Positions 36,126-49,800 of a stretch of DNA of 64,000 nucleotides are shown here, one piece after another (positions within the stretch are counted from its first letter, which is position 1; every line of letters starts with the position of its first letter). The notes beneath the pieces were generated by a model, which ran no database searches, was not told where the DNA came from, and worked only from the letters and a program-made list of their open reading frames with translations. The position numbers were made by a program, and so were the translations under genes. The stretch lies in contig CM034102.1 of the NCBI GenBank assembly GCA_019914945.1, positions 3,089,501 to 3,153,500 of the forward strand, read 5' to 3'. The DNA comes from Typha latifolia (Eukaryota; Streptophyta; Magnoliopsida; Poales; Typhaceae).

Positions 36126-39100
36126 ATGGTTCCTAATTGGGACCTGAATTATTCTCCTGACAGCCATAAGGGGACTCCGGATTCTGCAAATGAGTTGGCC
36201 TCCGAAGGAGATTCTGGTTCTGAGCATGTGGCATTGCCACCTTCCAATCTGGGATTAAGTAGCTCGCCAATCGATGTGGAATCTATTGAGGAAGAAGTTG
36301 AAGTGCTGTCCCCCTCAAGAGGGGTTCCACAAGTTTGTTCCTTATTCCCTGGCTTTGTTGATCTTATTCTAGATGCATTTGGATTTGATCTTAGGCTCTG
36401 CACAAAGTGTAGCATATTACATGCATGTTTTTGTTGTTCAAATCCAATCTAGCAACTCTGTTCAGTTAATAATTTCCCCTTCCATACTCAAATTAGTATT
36501 ACTAATTATTTAGAACAGTCTTCCCCATATGATTACTTTGTTAATCCTGAGTTTTTTTTTTCCATATTTCTTGAATAATAATGTCCTTCACTTACCTTTT
36601 CTCTTCAGACAAGGAGCCGAACAGGGAGAAGCCAACCCACGACAGTCATCTTAGATGACGACTTGGAGACAAATCTGAGACAACCAGGTTAGTCTACATC
36701 TTGAATTTCCATTACCTGAAGAAGAACAGTAGCTCCCGAAATAGTTTTGGATTCAAAGCATCTTGGAATTGCATCAAACAATGTTTAGCTTCTTTGTATA
36801 TCTAGCTCGCAAACTTGGAAGTTTTGTTAAGTTTAGATACTTGTACTGGTAAGTGTCGTTGGCATTAGTGCATAGAGAATTTTATTGGACTTGTCGTCAG
36901 GTTTCTATATGTATGTATGTATGTTCATATGCAGCGTAGAGAATTTATGTAATTTTGCAATTCGGCCCCCTTAATTTATGCTATCTGGCTATTTGGCCCC
37001 CATTTAATTTCTGATTAACTCTACTTGGGCCCATCTATTGTCATATCTAACAGTTAACATTGCATAACGTTAGATTCTATAAATAAGAAATGTGGGAACT
37101 TTATAAAATGATAGTATATATGGAAGGTTTCATATTAAATAAAAAATACTGAAATCTCTCTAGTTTACCTTTTTTCTGATTATTTTTCTAAAAGAAATTA
37201 GAGAACTTGACAAGAAGATAGGATATAATCGAATCCATCCCACTCTTGTTCTGTAGTTCATCTCACCAATTTTGCTATTTTACAATTAAGAAAATAAAAA
37301 ACAAGCAAACTGATTAATCTCAATTCTTAATTTCTTATATGTAAGTGTTATCTCTCTCTCATTTTAATCCATCATCCCTTTATTATCTAATGTTTTAGCA
37401 TCTAATTTGATTACAATGGTAAATTACTTGGTATAACATTATTTACATTTTCTTAATTATTATGAAAATTATTGCTTTTATTGAATTTGCAATTTTTATT
37501 TCTTTTGATTCAATTCCAAAAGATGGAGCGTCCGAATTTAAAATTTTGATATAAATTAAAATTAAAATTTTCTTAAAGTTTGAATGTTCTTTTTATGTAT
37601 TTTTTCCCCTTAGACTTTGCATCTTTCTATCTTCCATGATTAGAGTTTGCATCTTTCTATCTTCCATGATTAGACTTTGCATCTTTCTATCTTTGATGAT
37701 TGCTCCCCACCCCATTGAAAAATCCTAGTTCCACCACTGTTCATATGTGTGAAGTTGGAAGGAGAATATTAGGATTATTGTAGACATGCTTTATGGGCAC
37801 AAAATTGGACAGCTAGTATATGTTGTGGGGCTCTATAGCTTCTTTGCAAGTTCTGTTGCCTGATAGTGTTTTGGTTGGGAGTTTGCTGCAACTTCCAAAG
37901 GTTGATATTAGCCTATTAGGTTGCTAGGTGATCGCAAATTTCTGTATGTTCTATTGGTTGTGCTCTAGCAATTCTATTATGTGGACAAGACTTTCACAGT
38001 GATGAGGACATGAGGGCCTCAGTTCTTTATCGGTTTGCTTGAGATTGATCAGTTATGATGGCAACAAGTTATAACAAAAAGTAGTGGAAGTTTTAAACCT
38101 TTGCAGATAGAAATCTGCATGCAAAGTACATTGTCCACTTGGCATCATTTGAAAATCCTATAGTGATAAACAGTGTATGTCTGAGCACAATTTTGCCTGC
38201 ATCACTAAAGCTGCATGTGCAGCTCTCTTATGTACATATGCAGTTTAAGCCAATGGAATGATCGTACAACGGAGCATGGCCTATACGTGGAATAGTAATT
38301 TTTGCTGCACAATCCAGTGAAATCCGTGCTTTTCAAGTATGCTACTATGCAAAGATTATGTCACTATTTAGCAGACTTAATTCCTTATAATGGCATTTGA
38401 AAATAGTATTAGCTGATTTTGGTTAGCTCCAATAATATGTCTGGATGAAAATATTGTATGGTTTTAGTAGCTTTAGTTTCTTCTATTTTATTTTTTTATT
38501 TGACATCTTAGTTGGACTTATATTTGACAAAGTGGGTATTTGGAATATCAACTAAATCTAGCTGAATTTGACAGGCGGTTTACATTCCAAACTTGCATTA
38601 GCTAGAGATGCCATTCTTTGCATTTACATATTAATGAAGAACTTCAATGGTTCTGTATTTTGGAGTATAGTTAAACAACGTATTTCCTGAGATGGCAGAG
38701 GCCTAAATTTCAAGCTTGACGCTTGACCTCTGGCTTGGACATCCTTTTTGTGAAATATGCACTATGTATATGAATTCCCTGTTGATAATGAGCACTGTCA
38801 GATTAATCATTTGTATTGTATCATATTGATATTCATATTTGTTTCCTTTTACAAATGTCGCTAATGCCTGTTTATATCTACTAGCATTTGCTGATAGTGT
38901 TGCTACTGATCATCTGTATTGTATCACATCTTCACTCGTTGTTGGTATGTCCTGTTATATCTGGTTTGTCTCAAATTCATGATTGTTTCCTTTTATAAGT
39001 GTTGTTACTGCCTGTTTATGTCAAACTAATGCTCATTTTCTCTTAGATGTCTCTACTGAGGAACCTGTGACCACATTATCTCTAGGCGCTTATGGGCAGC

Positions 39101-40012
39101 ATGAAACGGTTCCATCAAATAAGATCTTAATAGATTGCGATGAAGATGACAGTTCTAAGGTAACAATTTTGCTTTTATCTTTGATAAGTTATATTATGTT
39201 TGTGGAATAGCAAACTGAAACTAGCAAATTTATATCTGAAATGGCCAAAACTGATTTTTACTCCTAAGGTCTCATTACTCTGAAACGGGACTGAACCACA
39301 ATTGATATTTTTCCAATTACAACTGATGTTTAACCGATGGGTCTGGATAGATAAGACTATCTTCCTACAGACTTGTGAGCTACATCGGTTCAGGTTAATT
39401 ACGGTCAAGCCTGAAAAGCTAAAGTTTGGTGTTCAGTTGGATCAGGATGGGACATTTGACACAGTCAAGACACGGATGCTGACCTGAAGCTGATCAACAT
39501 GCTAGCACTCTAATCTATGCTTTGATTTGTAGCTTCTTTGCTTCACTTCTTGTTGATATCTGCTTTATTAGTATTGTAACGTGACTCTACATCGCCAAGG
39601 ACTCGAGTGAATGTAGTTCTCTGCTAACATTCTCTAAAGATTGTTTCTTTATGAAACAAATCCATCTCTGATACTGGCTTTATTTAGTTATTATGCTCTT
39701 GGCACCTAAAGGATTTAATCCTTCGCTGCAGTGTTTTGCTTCAAATTCTAATCCTTCCTTGATTGATGATGGCAGGGAAAGAGTGTGATGGAAACTGACA
39801 CAGGGCCTATTAGGTTAGTTTTGGAAGAACCCTCCTTTACCTGCCCTGTCTGTAAGAACAAATTGGTGGCGGCATCATCAACTATCTGTGGCCATATTTT
39901 TTGTGAAAGCTGCATCACGGCTTCCATTAAGACTCAGAAGAAATGCCCCACTTGTAGAAGGAAGCTTAGGAAGAACAGTGTCCACAGGGTGTACCTCCCT
40001 CTAACCGACTGA
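36126..40012 (+). CDS. RNF4-type SUMO-targeted ubiquitin ligase (STUbL)
   Basis: Four exons, 36126-36332, 36609-36687, 39047-39159 and 39776-40012, join in phase to 211 residues. The C-terminal RING spans residues 156-193 (C-x2-C-x11-C-x-H-x2-C-x2-C-x10-C-x2-C) and ends with the RNF4-like tail NSVHRVYLP. Upstream are short hydrophobic-acidic motifs typical of SUMO-interaction motifs: TTVILDDD (residues 80-87), KILIDCDEDD (121-130), and a weaker VEVLS in exon 1 within an acidic stretch. Multiple SIMs plus one C-terminal RING define STUbLs, which ubiquitinate poly-SUMOylated nuclear proteins for proteasomal or CDC48-dependent processing. The length suits the family (RNF4 about 190 residues). 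Intron 2 is 2,359 bases and contains a 30-bp triple repeat. It is a close match in layout to Arabidopsis RING proteins of the At5g48655 type. Ligase activity and SUMO binding are inferred from motifs. Confidence 0.9.
37611..37700. repeat. Three tandem copies of a 30-bp unit
   Basis: Units at 37611-37640, 37641-37670 and 37671-37700 begin TAGACTTTGCATCTTTCTAT or a one-base variant of it; the third differs in its last few bases. It lies in intron 2 of the STUbL gene, next to an A/T-rich stretch. Confidence 0.93.
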
Positions 40013-41328
40013 GGTGGGCATTGGGCATTGAGCATTTATTTTCTTTCTGGATCTTATAACTATTCTGAGTCCTATTTACATTCATTCTTTTTCTTTTTTA
40101 TTCTCTTTGTGAACAGCCCTTCTAATCAACCCAACAAGCAATGTTGTTGTATATGGTTCAAATTCATCTTGTGGCTCTTTGGTAGATGGCCTTGAGCATT
40201 AGGGTGTAATCGAGTACTGCTTGATTGGGTCGAGTTATATTCAAGCTTGAATTCATTAATTTCAATTTGAGCCTATTTTGAGCCACTTGATAAGTAACCT
40301 CAAACATATTTCAAATCAAGCCCGAAGTAATCTTGAACCAAACTTGAATAGAATCTTGATTGTCTATATGTTGTAAAATCAAATAAAAAATGTAATTAAA
40401 TTAATTTTTATTTAATAGGAATAATTCCACTTAAACCTTCTGGACTATACTGTTTCACATACTTCTTAAATTTTTTTATTATTCACACACATCTCCTAAA
40501 TTAAGAAAAATATTTATATATACCCCTTAAATAATAAAAAACTAAACCAAAAAACTTTTTGAATTAGGAGATGTATTTGATTAAAAAGAAGTTTTAGAAG
40601 TATATATCGAAAATAATAATAGTTCAAGAGTCAAGTAAAATTATCTCTATTTAATATCTATATATATATATATATAATTTGTTTTATATATTATTTACAT
40701 ATAAATTGAGGGCTTGGAACTACTGTGAAACCACTGTTTAGGCTTGGAAAGGGGTTAAGAATTCACAATACTTGATCAATATCTCAGGCACTCGATTCAT
40801 ATAAAGAGTTTGCACAGGTTGCTTATATCTCATGAAAATAAATAAAAGAAACTGTAAATGTACAGGTACACCAAAGGATATCAATCTAACAAAATTCCAA
40901 TTCTCATCCAGACAGGATAGGGTCGCTTGATTCCAAGGATACTCCAAGTTAAGAATAAAGCTTTATTAAACCACCAAAAAAATTGGGTGTAAAAGAAGAA
41001 AAAAGGAAAGGAAAAGAAAAAGTCAGCTGATGTAGCACTCTGAATGGGATGGGAATCTTTTGGATCAAACTATAACTATGTACAAGAATGTTCCATCATC
41101 ATATGACTGGATTCTACTAAGCGAACATAATTACAAAAGCTATATTTCCGTTAAATGGCCGGATCACAGCTAAACTCAAAATACTGGCCTTACATCTGCT
41201 GGCTAAGCAGAGCCGTAACCCCCAAATAAAGTGCAAATGAATCTAGCCAAGTGAAGTGACTGCTTTACACAACCATGTAGTACATTAGATACCAGTCAAA
41301 AATCCACCAGCCTTACAAAGACTGGTGT
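40013..41328. other. Tail-to-tail spacer between the STUbL and SNF2-RING genes
   Basis: The two 3' UTRs probably meet here. A 230-bp MITE with flanking 9-bp direct repeats occupies 40418-40647, followed by a TA run at 40657-40676. No coding frame is supported. Confidence 0.6.
40418..40647. mobile_element. Mutator-type MITE with 9-bp target duplication
   Basis: The ends form an imperfect terminal inverted repeat: GGAATAATTCCACTTAAACC at the left, and reversed from the right GAGATAATTTTACTTGACTC. TATTTAATA occurs directly on both sides (40409-40417 and 40648-40656). A 9-bp duplication plus TIRs starting with G is the mark of Mutator-like elements. The interior is AT-rich and non-coding. AT-richness slightly raises the risk that the duplication is chance. 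Confidence 0.7.
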
Positions 41329-44300
41329 TCATACCATAAAAAGATATCTGAGATCTTCAACTGTGAGCCGGGTAGCATGGCCACCGGATTGTTCACCGAA
41401 AGCGGATGAAACCATCTTTCTCTTTTCCTCCTGCAAGAGAAAAAAAACTAGTTCTCTTTAGGTGATGTGAATTATATATAGTTTGTCATAACAAAATAAT
41501 GTGACATAGAGTTCAGCTTCAAACAGTCATCTCACCCACATTTACTCGAACGACAAGATGAAGGTAAAATTAATGACAGCAAAGAAAAAAGTTAGAAGGA
41601 AAGAATGTTATTTGAAATTGTAAACTGTATTGACTGGTGACAGGTTCTCTACAGTAGTTAATGTCCTCTAAGCAGATGTTGCAGTCATGAAAATACTAGA
41701 ACTATTTTGTAAATACTGTCCAACGCAATACCTGCAAAGCTAAAATTCGGTCTTCCACTGTATCTTGTATAGTTAGACGGGAAACAGTGACAGGACGAGT
41801 CTGCCCGATTCTATGTGCTCGATCAACAGCTTGATCTTCAGCATAGGGATTCCACCAAAGATCAAGAAGAATTACATGGCAAGCTGCAACCATGTTCAAA
41901 CCAAGATTGCCTGCTTTTAGCGACATGATCATAACTCTTACCTGAAAAGAATATATAAAAAATTATCACTAAAATGGAATTTCTCAAAAAGAAAAAAAGG
42001 ATAAAAAAAGCAGGTAAATGATACAAAAGATTCTCAAGAAAAGGACCTCCGGATCAGTGTTGAAATCTTTCACGGCTCTATCTCTTGAATTAAGGGACAT
42101 TGTCCCGTCAAGTCTCCTATATTGTATTAGAGAGCTATTAAGTGAAAGCTCAAGCAAGTCCAGCATGCTAGTCCACTGCGAGAAGACAATTGCTTTGACT
42201 GGAATTTCTGTAGTTAAACTCAATTGCTGACAGCTGTTATTTATTGCATCCAAACCAGAATCAGAACCATCTGCAGTAAGATTGTGTGTTCGAACAGGAA
42301 CAGAGTCCTCTCTGCTGCATTCTTTAGGATCAATGCGGGGATACGTATTACAGATTGAGTTCAGAATATCAATAGCTGCTCGGATTTTAGATGAAATATA
42401 ACTGCTCTGATCTATTGATGATTCTTCATTATATGCAGAACTTGTCGTAGCATTAGAATCCAAATTGTCCGAGATGCAGCTTCTTAATGTAGCTTGTGAG
42501 AAAACTGAATCAGTACTGAGTATATCTCTACAACCACTTGCAGGACAAAGATTCTCATCGGCAGTTAACCTTCCAAATACACACTGGTAGCAGAAAACAT
42601 GACCACACAATGTCACAACAGCATCCTCAGGTCGGTCCTGTAAAGGTAGCACAATTGGCAGTTAGCAGGATTATTGCATGAGGAGGCCTCTTTGAGACTC
42701 CGAGATGGATAGCAGATACAAAACGAATATGGCAACGCAGAACAAACTTGAGGAATTAAAAGCAATCTATTTACCCAGAGAAAAAAATGAAGACCAAATC
42801 AACATATGAGCATGACATCATCAGAAAGATAATATATAAAGTGGCAGTGTTTCTAAATTACATCAGAAAGGCAAAGCATACAAACTCTTTGCACCAAGAA
42901 TATCTGTTTGCTCAAGTCCTGTAAGCATATGGAACAAAATGACACCCAACAAATGATAAAAGTTCAATTATGTCTTATGGTTGTTAAAAAAATTATATAA
43001 AAAATTACCAGAATTAAAATAGTGATACAAGTGTTTAAAGCACGAATCATGCTGTCTAGCCTAATGCTTTTAAGGGGTATATGTGCACATGCAGAATTTA
43101 GAAGCGTATATACACAAATAAATAAAAATTGTGGAGGTATATACACAAAGAACCAAACTTCAGATAAATTCTAACCAATAATCTTGCTTTTGCAAAGAAA
43201 ACATAAAGCTAACATACAAGTTAGGTATTAGATAATCATCAGATAATTGTATTAGTGCTTCTGACGAAGTCACAACTCACAAGTAGAAGTAATTAAGAAT
43301 GTATCCAGCTGATGAACAACTTAACACCTCCTGATTATCTACCAGAACTTACAGTAGAAGTCCCTAAATTTTTTATTTAACGGTGGAATATCTAATGAAT
43401 GCATTATCACCAACATCTGGTGTGGTGAACTATTAGCAAGTGTTTGCAACATTAGATGGCTTACACTGCATATACAACAAATTGCTGATGAACCTTCCAA
43501 TTGATTTAGCATATCAACGAGCGTTTTCCTAGGAAGTTGTCTCGCCATTTCCAGTGAATCTCTTCCAACATTATCTGATTGATATCCTTTAGCAAGAAGT
43601 GGATGATCACAAGCCTGCCTAAGGCGCAAAAGCAACAGTAGAATATTTGCATAATTTTGCTTGACGGTCCCAGCAGCAGCATATTCCTGCAATCCGAACT
43701 CACAAAATCACAAATGATCTGGCAATTTCAACTCAAATGAGTACATCTAATTTCATGGAAGACTAGCAGCCTGTTGCTCACAATGCCAAAAGCAGTACAA
43801 ACTTTTTAAAAAGTCTATTTATCTTAAAGTATCAATAGTATTGCAGATCGCTCGAAGATCCTTCACCAGTACTGAACACAAAGGAGAAATAAATGCATCA
43901 AACATCTAATCATTTTTCTAGAGTCACTGAGAGCCACAGAAAACTGTCTACATGATTACTGCGATCCAGTTTCTTTTTGAAAGAAAGCTAACACTCTTGT
44001 TCATTCAGGATCCAGTTTCCTTTCACATATGCAAGATAAAAGGCCAAAGCATTACAATAGTAATACTTACCTTTGAAAATACTTATAATGAAAGCAAAGA
44101 GAATAGATCTACAATTTCACATGATACCTTCTGATTTTCCACAGAATCTACTGTAAAGCAAAAGAAGATGAAAATAATAAAATGGAACAGCATTTTAAAT
44201 AGTAACAACTGCTATACAGTAGACAAGTTCAAAATAAAATAATGAAACAAATTCTACAAATATGTAGTCGTAGACATTACTATCGATTTCATCTCTTTTT

Positions 44301-46771
44301 AGGGCAATTGATATTTAACACCCTACCTTCCCTCGTATTTGTGGTTTACAACATGCATTTAAAATAATGAAACAAATTCTACAAATACGTAGTCGTAGAC
44401 ATTACTATAGATTTCATCTCTCTTTTTAGGGCAATTGATATTTAACACCCTACCTTCCCACGTATTTGTGGTTTACAACATGCATTTAAAATATAACTAA
44501 ATGTCATTCTTCTAGGGCATATTGGCAGGATGATACTCCTCCATTGACCAAAATCTTAAAGCCAGAAGAGGAAGGAAATTGGGGGCTCTCAACCCTTTCT
44601 TCTCCTCTACCCTATTAGCTTTCAACCTATTTTCCCCCCTATTGTTTATTAGAAAATTGCATCATGTTTGAAGTTCTTAAGTTTAGGTTATAAAAGAGAT
44701 GAAGTTAGTGGTCTGACTGTGGGCTTTAGTATGGGTAAGAGTATATTAGTAATGTCCTTCGGGTAGTGATGGATCTAATAACAAGGTGTATTCTACAAAT
44801 ATTAGGCAAAAATGTAGGGTGTGATTTGCAAATATTGAAAATATGGAGTGTAAACCGCAAATACGTGAAGAGGTGTTAAATGCAAATTTCTCTTTTTCTT
44901 AAGTGTTTAAAGCAAGGAATGACATGTGAAGTAGGACAACCTAGGGTCAAACCTAGCATGCACGTCATCTGTCATGAAGCTATCATATTCAAAAAATAAA
45001 GACCTAAACCTTTATGAATGTAATATACATGGATATAAAATAAGGGAAAATGAGATTCAGCAATAAATTTGTTGCCAAAATATACTTTACTCTTATCTAA
45101 GTTGCATCCATATCACAGTTTATATAGGCTTAGCTCAACAAGTCTAGTGCTTCTTTCTCTGTTTTTGGCCGTACAATTGGCTAGGCTCAGGCCTGATGCT
45201 AATTTGGCTCTGCCTGGGACAAAGTTCAGCCTTATATAAGCCCGATTTTTGGCCTAGGTAACCAGATGAAGATGAATATGGAGAAATGGCAAATACACAA
45301 CCTGCTTGACATTGGTTATTAGCAACAATATAGGCACTGGAGTCACCTATTACTTCTGGTTAAAAATCTCCTTTATCATGCTTACCAGTCACCTAAAACA
45401 ACAAACCGAATTGTTGCATTGAACACTAATTTATTGGGTAAGAGTGTAAGACTAGTTAAACAAATATATCAGAAGTTAAAACTTAAAGCCAAAGAGGAAA
45501 GGAAAAGTAATCCGGTTATTCTGCTTCATTTCCTACTGAAATATGAATGAAATTAATGGCACAATCATCCAGTACATTAAGAAAAATAAAATATGATGTA
45601 ATACATGAAAAGATATCAGTTAAAACACAAGCAGAATATTATGATCCTTCAAATAGCCGGCATATAGAAGCATCTAAGCATCATTTGGCTCAGTAAATAT
45701 ATACAAGAATCAGATACAGATGATAGCCAATTCAATTGAAACAGAAGAGATGCCAGCTGAACTACCTTGAACTGTTGGCGTGAATGTGCTTCCAGCTTCA
45801 TATAAAAAGCCCGTTCCTCTGTGGAGAATTCTACTTTTTCCAGACAAATTGATTTCGGAGGTAAGTTGATGATTGGTTCTCCATCAATTAATGTGTCTAT
45901 AATAAATAGTTGAAATACAGATCAGCATAAGGAACCAAGATTACCCAGTGGCACAACCACCAATTCCATAGTTTCATGTTACCAAGAACAAAGATAAGAC
46001 TGAAACAAATTACAGTAATTTCCTTCAGGAAAGCATGATAAATGGCTTAAAGAAAAATCAAAGCAAAAGCAACACCATGTCACAAAACAAATCAGGACTA
46101 TAATAACATACAGATTCATCATTTTACCATATACCATGGTGGTTCAATACTTCAATCATTTAATGAACTTACGCAGATAATATTGACTTTAGAATTATTT
46201 GTTTGTGCATACTTGATGCCTCAATAAGGTGAAGATTTGACAACCAAACTCCCTAAATCAACAATCCATCTAATCCATCAATTCATAAAGCACAGATTGT
46301 ACTTATAGTTTCCCATTCATAAACTTCAATACATTTGTCTTTAAAAGCTTAAAAATAAAACCAATAAAGGCCAGTAGCATGGGCGAGTTACCACCCTCTG
46401 ATTGGTATCCAAAACTTGCATCATTAAATAATTCATTGCCAACACTCCAACTTTCCTCCATAACTTTATAAGGCTTCCATTATGATAACGTTATCACTAT
46501 AATCTCTTTCTATCTAATATACTCCGGACAAGGCATACCAACATTAGTCGACATAATTTCAGAAGAATGCCTTAGTTGTGTGGGCTGTGTGGCTTACATC
46601 AGAATCTCATGTCAAAACATAAACACAGACATCAGACTTGTACAGAGAATGATGATCTAGTTTTCAGCCCACCTTTTCTTTTCTTTTTTTTTCGGAATTC
46701 CGTGTATGTTCTTAGTTCTATGAACAGAAAAAACAATCTCATCAGTTTGGCCTACATTATCAAGTCAGCAA

Positions 46772-46844
<73 letters not shown>

Positions 46845-49800
46845 CGAGTCATTCTTCTTTGAGTTAGTTTTTTGAATCTGTTGGTTTCCAGAAGCACTTG
46901 ATTTGACAAAATCCCATACACTAAATCTAGATAAAGGAAGGAAAAGGATCCACATAATGCACCCCCAAGTAAATGGATTGTTTATTTGGTTTCCAATGGA
47001 TAGTTGATAGGATGGGCTATTAGATATTACACCTCTTCTTTTGTGTGTACACACTTTTGACGGCCGAATGAGGGTGAAACTGTGATCAAACATCGGTCCA
47101 GATGAGGTTGCAAATTGCTCCCCTTCCAATGAGAAAGAAAGAGTACCTATTGCTGCCTGGGCTGTGAGGGCTCTCAATCACATGGATACTTCAATGTGCT
47201 CATCGGCGCTTATGATGATTCAATTGCTTACACTGGCTACTGGTTGAGTTGCATTAATTGATTAACCTGCCTTTTGACTTCCTTATAGAACAAATTTTGC
47301 CCTATATGTGCAAATCGAATTTGGATGGATCTTCTCCCAGAGCAGACCACTAACTTTCCAATAGCAAATGAGGGTAGCTCGGGCAGAGGCAAATGGGTGG
47401 CCTTCAGGATCTGCAGAGGAACTTTCAGGACAGCCATTCAAAATCTTAGGAAAAGACTTGATTTTTATCTCATGTCTGCACTTACTGCAGGCATGCACCA
47501 AACTCAACAAATTACTACGATATCCATTCTTGGATTAATTTCATCTATTCCATGACCGGACGTTATTTAGGTAGTCATGGTAGCCTCTACCTCAGCTGTT
47601 GGACCTTGAGCACCTCTGTTTTTTCAAGGTACAGTTATGACTGGGAGATAGAAAGACTCACTGGAGTAAGCCACATCTTCATTCCAGATGGCCAACTTAT
47701 GCATTCGACCCTGCGACATCATCAATGTGGGGAATTTTCCCCAATGGGCGAAAGCCTGATGGAGCAATGACGTCGGCATTTACCCAAGGCACTGATAATT
47801 AGAGTCTCTGATAAATCTGGGAAAGAAATGCATCAAAGTGACTTGGAGCTCCTAAATTCCATAACACTAGAGCATTGCAGTATGTTCCTCCAAGGTCAGG
47901 TGAATGGGAAAAGTAGTTCCTGAGTCTAAGGCCAGAGCAAAAGCATATGGACTCCTGCACAAAAGTTTGTGTTACCAAGTGTTGCTTTTAAAGGCCCTAT
48001 TTTTTATTTTTTATTTGATTTTTCTATGTCTAATGCAGGTACCAGATTTTTCTTCAGCTTCAGTCAAGCCTACCTACACCCGTGTCGAACCCTTTCCTTT
48101 TGTTGCCAGCGCTTTTCCAGGCCGAGCGAGAATTCATCATTTGAAGTTGGCAGGCAAAGCCCGAAGGATGGCCACTATCCCCTCGAGCATTGCTTCTTTG
48201 ATTACAGCAACAATAAAGTCACCAAAATGAGCAATTGGAAGATGAGTGCACATCAGGGAATCCGCCCAACTGAATGAAGCCTTTCCTTCCCCATGAAGGG
48301 CTTCTGTTTGCCCGATGAATCGGCAGAAATACTCCTAAGACAAAGATGCCCTCCTGGAAGTCGCATGCCCTATTAAGTCCTAACTGCGGAGAGTACAACT
48401 TAAGGATAGGTTGATTATGTTGTTGTAGGCATAACCGATGCAGTTGGCTCAAAACGGAGTAGTCGTTTTGGTTCCATAACAACTTCACAAACAGATGTAT
48501 TTTTTCGGAGCTCTACTTCAAGAATCCATTACATCAATTATTACCTCTCTTTTTTAATGATAAAAAAGGGCTGCATGAGACTCCTGCTTATGCAGATTTA
48601 GGGAGGGGAACATATGGAGCCTTACCTTAATATCTGAGTAGCTTGTTTCCAAGACTTGAAGCCGTGATTTAACAATAAAGGATGGTTAATTATTTGTAAT
48701 ATCACTTGTCAGCTGGGACTGAAATGATATGGATCAGACCCAAACCTGATCGTGAAATAGAATGCCCAACCAGACTGATCTGATGATCAAAGCGGTCAAC
48801 CAATAATAAATCCAACCCTGAGCCCTTTCAAATGTCAATAATCAAACATGACCACCAATTCAATTTAATCTATGTTTAACCAGTTTCATCTCTAAACAAT
48901 ATTTATCTAGTTTTTCAACATATAAATAGATGAACAGTAACATGGAAGATCTATATCTCTACAAAGAACAGTGTTACGAACCAGGTTTAGACCGTCTAAA
49001 CGTAAAAAAATTATAATATTTTATGGGTGGTAGCCTCGTGAGTTAAAGTTCTTTTCACGTGAAACCGAGATCGGGGTGAAAAGTTAAAAATAAAAAAGTG
49101 AAGAAAAATATAAACTTAACAAATTTGTAAATATCTGACGTTGCGGTGGTCATCGGACGGTGGCGAGCAGCCAAGGGTGGTGATGGACGGCCATAAGGAT
49201 GGCTCGTAGAGAAAAATGGTGGCTAAGATTTGAAAAGAGAAGATATGCGGTAATAGAGGTGATAATAAAAAATTAATTTACTTTTACTCATAGTTTACTC
49301 TTATGACTGCTCCTATGCTACTCTTACTCTTACTCTTACTTCTAAGATAAGCTAAGGCTAAAACATAATTTACAATTCTTCAATGGATGATTAAACAAAG
49401 GAGCTCAACTCCTCTATATATAGAGATCGGGTGCAACAAGTCATATTAGGACTAGCCCTAAAGAATTACACGATTCGAACTAGAATTTGTCTTAAATGTT
49501 TACATGACTTAATTAGACTTACGTTAATAACTTACATATGAGATATAAATAAATCAATTAAAAAATAAATAAACTTAATCCATCGAGCATAATGTCCTTA
49601 TGATATAATTCAACCCGACTCAGTTCGCATCAATCCACCATGCTTTTAAATACATTGTCCTCAAGGTGTCCATGGTGATTTTCATACCTTTGCGTGAGTC
49701 TCAACTGCCACATAAAGGAGGCCCCCATGGTAGATTTTGCTCTAGAGCCCACTTGTTCGAAATATAGTCTACCCTAGTCACAGGTGGCTCAGGTCAAATC

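Noticed and set aside
46576..47177. Long Ile/Tyr-repeat frames on both strands
   Set aside because: They are translations of the (AT)33 microsatellite at 46775-46840 extended into flanking intron.
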